Of a DNA stretch of 16,171 bases, positions 14,020 to 16,171 are shown in pieces. Below the pieces are notes generated by a model. That model searched no databases. It was not told where the DNA came from and saw only the letters and a list, made by a program, of their open reading frames with translations. A program made the position numbers and the translations under genes. Numbering within the stretch: the stretch's first letter is position 1; every line of letters starts with the position of its first letter. The DNA is taken from positions 1-16,171 of the forward strand of contig CAZMSA010000079.1 in the NCBI GenBank assembly GCA_964568825.1, given 5' to 3'. Origin of the DNA: CAVVDT01 sp964568825. Its GTDB lineage: Bacteria; Pseudomonadota; Alphaproteobacteria; Rhizobiales; Aestuariivirgaceae.

Positions 14020-14319
14020 ATGACGCCGCCGGGCGTGGCGCAGCGCATCGCTATGGGCATCATCCGCTTCTACCAGCTCACCGCGTCATCGATCGCCGGG
14101 CGCGGGTGCCGCTATGCGCCCACTTGCTCGGAATACGCGGCCGAGGCGATTGCCCGGCATGGGGTGTGGAACGGCTTCTGGCTGGGGCTCTTCCGGGTGG
14201 CGCGCTGCCATCCCTTGGGCGGATCGGGTTACGACCCGGTGCCCAACCGCATCGGCCGGCACGGCTTTAAGGTGTGGCGGCTGATCGCCGATGCGCGACA
14301 GGAAAGAGGCCGGGAATGA
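14020..14319 (+). CDS. yidD: Membrane protein insertion efficiency factor YidD
   Basis: A 99-residue protein of the YidD family, associated with the inner face of the membrane through an amphipathic N-terminal helix. It is thought to help YidC insert membrane proteins. Family cysteines and blocks are GRGC30RYAPTC36SEYA and RC63HPLGGSGYDPVP. The ATG at 14020 has AAGGA 9 nt upstream and gives the usual length. A frame starting at GTG 13981 / ATG 13984 would add 13 residues without family support. No yidC, rnpA or rpmH lies nearby, so it is away from the classical rnpA-yidD-yidC locus. It diverges from betC (102 bp) and is convergent with the outer-membrane protein. Confidence 0.93.
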   Translation: MTPPGVAQRIAMGIIRFYQLTASSIAGRGCRYAPTCSEYAAEAIARHGVWNGFWLGLFRVARCHPLGGSGYDPVPNRIGRHGFKVWRLIADARQERGRE

Positions 14320-14329
14320 CCCCGGCCTC
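14306..14329 (+). terminator. Hairpin at the yidD stop codon
   Basis: GAGGCCGGG at 14306-14314 pairs with CCCGGCCTC at 14321-14329. The 6-nt loop holds the yidD TGA (14317-14319). There is no T-run, so it is at best a weak terminator or a 3' end stabiliser. Confidence 0.4.
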
Positions 14330-14398
14330 GCTCCATGATCGGTGCTGTCGTCAATTGCGGGCGGGTGGCGCCTGAGCCTTGCCGCCGGCCCGCTTCGG

Positions 14399-15106
14399 CT
14401 ACCACAGGAGAGAGCCGAAATTCCAGGTCACGGCGGCTCGCACCAGGTGCAGGTCCTTCATTTTCAGGCCGACGATGCACGTCGGCGTGCAGGTGGATAC
14501 TGAGAGATCGTACTTGCGCTTGTTGAAGGTGCCGTAGAGATATTCGAGGCGGGCGTGCAGGCTGGGCGTGAAGGCATGCTCGATGCCGGCGCCAACCACC
14601 CAGCCGGTGTGTATGTCGCTGTCCTTGGCGTAGATCGAGGAGGGTCCGACCAGGCCGGACATGGTGCCCGACACCCAGCCGACACCGCCGGTGGCATAGA
14701 ACAGGGTATCGCCATCGAGCCAACCGATGCGGCCGCGCAAGCTTCTGAAATCGTCAGCGCGATAGCTGACGGCATCGAGGACATTGTGAGCGGTGCTGCC
14801 GCCCCACATGAAATCGCCTTCACCGCCGATCACCAGGTTGTTGTTGAACTGGTAGGTCCAGCCGCCCAGCACACCGCCCATCACGTTGCAACCGTTCAGT
14901 TCCGGATCGGGACCGATCGAAGGGATGTAGATCATCTGGAAGCAGCCGATGCCAACCGTGCCGCCGATATAGAGCTGGGTCCAGTCGTTGCGCAGCTGCG
15001 GCGGCGGCGGGGGCGGCGGCAGATCGGCGGCGAGGACGCTCAGCGGGCCGCCAAGCAACATGGCGACGAAGGCGGCTGCAGCGAGGCGGTAAGAGAATTT
15101 CGACAT
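14399..15106 (-). CDS. Outer-membrane beta-barrel protein (porin / Omp25-31-like)
   Basis: A 235-residue exported protein. The signal peptide is clear (MSKFSYRLAAAAFVAMLLGGPLSVLA-A), followed by a short proline tract (PPPPPPP). The rest alternates polar and aromatic residues typical of an eight-strand barrel: WTQLYIGGTVGIGC, GGVLGGWTYQFNNNLVIGGEGDF, LFYATGGVGWVSG, WVVGAGIEHAF, HARLEYLYGTF and the last strand HLVRAAVTWNFGSLLW, which ends in the aromatic residue expected for BAM recognition. This pattern fits the Omp25/Omp31-like small porin family of rhizobia and brucellae. Four cysteines occur after the signal peptide, including C-T-P-T-C in a predicted loop, which is unusual for a barrel. 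AGGA lies 8 nt before the ATG. Confidence 0.87.
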   Translation of the reverse strand: MSKFSYRLAAAAFVAMLLGGPLSVLAADLPPPPPPPQLRNDWTQLYIGGTVGIGCFQMIYIPSIGPDPELNGCNVMGGVLGGWTYQFNNNLVIGGEGDFMWGGSTAHNVLDAVSYRADDFRSLRGRIGWLDGDTLFYATGGVGWVSGTMSGLVGPSSIYAKDSDIHTGWVVGAGIEHAFTPSLHARLEYLYGTFNKRKYDLSVSTCTPTCIVGLKMKDLHLVRAAVTWNFGSLLW

Positions 15107-15238
15107 GGCAATCGTCCTGACGGTTCGAGTTAGCGGCTGGGAGCGATTGTTAGGGCGTTAAGGTTAATGTTCGGTTATGAGCGAGCGGCCCGATTTCACC
15201 TTTCGCTTCATGTCGCGCTTGACGGTGAGGGGCGAATG

Positions 15239-15283
15239 CGGGCAAAAGCCCGGAGCTGTGGCGGGAAGCGACGATGGCCCGCC
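15239..15283 (+). other. Two adjacent hairpins in the thrS leader
   Basis: CGGGC-AAAA-GCCCG at 15239-15252 is a compact tetraloop hairpin. GGCGGG at 15260-15265 pairs with CCCGCC at 15278-15283 around a 12-nt loop. Both lie 50-100 nt upstream of the thrS start in a 229-nt gap. They could be a leader control element or random GC-rich pairing. I see no known riboswitch or T-box motif. Confidence 0.3.
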
Positions 15284-15335
15284 CACATGACCGCTTACCT
15301 GCATTGGTTGGCAGCGAGTGAGCAGGAGGAAAATG

Positions 15336-16171
15336 ATGATCAATCTGACATTTCCCGATGGTTCGGTGCGCCAGTACGAGGCCGGCATCACGGGACGCGA
15401 ACTGGCCGGCTCGATTGCCAAGTCGCTGGAAAAAAAGGCCGTGGCGCTCAGCCTGAACGGGAATTTGCGCGACCTCGGCGATCCCATTTCGGAAGACGGT
15501 AAGGTGCGCATCGTCACCCGCGAGGACGCCGATGCGCTGGAACTCATCCGCCACGATGCCGCCCATGTCATGGCGGAAGCCGTGCAGGACCTGTTCCCCG
15601 GCACCCAGGTCACCATCGGCCCGGTGATCGAGAACGGCTTCTTCTACGATTTCGCCCGCAACGAGCCGTTCACGCCGGAAGATCTGCCGGTGATCGAGAA
15701 AAAGATGCGCGAGATCATCGCCCGCGACAAGCCTTTCACCAAGGAGGTGTGGTCGCGCGAGGAGGCAAAGGCGGTGTTCGCTGAAAAGGGCGAGGCCTTC
15801 AAGGTGGAACTGGTCGATGCCATCCCCGAGGACCAGACCATCAAGATCTACCGGCAAGGCGACTGGTTCGATCTGTGCCGCGGCCCGCACATGCCTTCGA
15901 CGGGCAAGATCGGCACCGCCTTCAAGCTGATGAAGGTGGCGGGCGCCTACTGGCGCGGCGATTCACGCAATCCCATGCTGACCCGCATCTACGGCACGGC
16001 GTGGGCCAGCCAGGCGGATCTCGAAGGCTATCTGCACGCCCTGGAAGAGGCCGAACGGCGCGACCACAGGAAGCTGGGGCGCGAGATGGACCTGTTCCAT
16101 TTCCAGGAGGAGGGCCCCGGCACCGTCTTCTGGCATCCCAACGGCTGGACCATGTTCCAGGCCCTCATTTC
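15336..16171 (+). CDS. thrS: Threonine--tRNA ligase, N-terminal part (3' end outside the window)
   Basis: Charges tRNA-Thr with threonine in the cytoplasm. The window holds the first 278 residues. The TGS domain covers about 1-62. The editing (N2) domain follows with H73-D-A-A-H77 and C181-R-G-P-H185, the zinc-less site that removes mischarged serine. The linker and the start of the class II catalytic domain (FHFQEEGPGTVFWHPNG) are the last residues seen. The catalytic zinc ligands and anticodon domain lie outside. AGGAGG at 15324-15329 is 6 nt before the ATG at 15336 and only 3 nt before the in-frame ATG at 15333, so I prefer 15336. The frame is open to the window edge. Confidence 0.96.
   Translation, partial: MINLTFPDGSVRQYEAGITGRELAGSIAKSLEKKAVALSLNGNLRDLGDPISEDGKVRIVTREDADALELIRHDAAHVMAEAVQDLFPGTQVTIGPVIENGFFYDFARNEPFTPEDLPVIEKKMREIIARDKPFTKEVWSREEAKAVFAEKGEAFKVELVDAIPEDQTIKIYRQGDWFDLCRGPHMPSTGKIGTAFKLMKVAGAYWRGDSRNPMLTRIYGTAWASQADLEGYLHALEEAERRDHRKLGREMDLFHFQEEGPGTVFWHPNGWTMFQALI

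Noticed and set aside
15150..15172. TTAA-rich stretch upstream of the outer-membrane protein gene as a CtrA site
   Set aside because: The TTAA halves are 2 or about 5 nt apart rather than the 7 nt of the CtrA consensus.
15220..15300. Cobalamin riboswitch or T-box before thrS
   Set aside because: A few GCCCGG-like strings are present, but no B12-box or T-box core, and T-boxes are not expected in this group.
1..16171. CRISPR arrays, tRNA or rRNA genes, transposases, phage or toxin-antitoxin genes
   Set aside because: I looked for repeated spacers, cloverleaf arms and known protein motifs on both strands and saw none.

Overview
The window is ordinary-looking chromosome from a GC-rich alphaproteobacterium, most likely of the order Hyphomicrobiales (Rhizobiales). 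Four things suggest this: the DUF3126-type small protein behind cysE, the PAS_5 and BTLCP families, the order CBS / patatin / hisI / folE / NifU-like scaffold / yidD / thrS, and a long palindrome at 6829-6877 that matches the dispersed repeat common in rhizobial genomes. I cannot name a genus.

Layout. Positions 1-671 (+) hold the 3' end of cysE and a DUF3126-type gene. Positions 715-2581 (-) hold two unrecognised envelope proteins: one membrane-anchored, and one secreted with four C-x11-C units. Positions 2663-3544 (+) hold a small membrane protein and a gamma-class carbonic anhydrase homologue. Positions 3668-5903 (-) hold a LapG/BTLCP-type cysteine peptidase, a two-PilZ protein and a PAS_5 protein, with hairpins between or behind them. 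Positions 6012-7383 (+) hold a rhomboid protease, a palindromic repeat and a two-CBS protein. Positions 7394-9563 (-) are a likely operon folE-hisI-patatin (folE and hisI 3 nt apart) with a CTTGAC-N17-TATGTC promoter candidate upstream. Positions 9757-10224 (+) encode a NifU-like scaffold. Positions 10202-13917 hold a metabolic block: divergent aguA/aguB (agmatine to putrescine), a dispersed repeat, and betC (choline-sulfatase). Positions 14020-14319 (+) are yidD, 14399-15106 (-) an outer-membrane beta-barrel protein, and 15336 to the end (+) the start of thrS.

How the genes may work together. AguA and AguB catalyse consecutive steps of putrescine synthesis and share a 61-bp divergent control region. 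BetC could feed choline into glycine-betaine or carbon/sulfur metabolism, but no other bet gene is visible. PilZ beside a LapG-family peptidase suggests c-di-GMP control of surface-protein release, although no LapD-like receptor or adhesin lies in the window. I found no tRNA, rRNA, CRISPR array, transposase or phage gene. I do not see a clear new defence or mobile system. The least explained items are the C-x11-C protein, the PAS/PilZ/BTLCP group and the NifU-like protein without its third cysteine.
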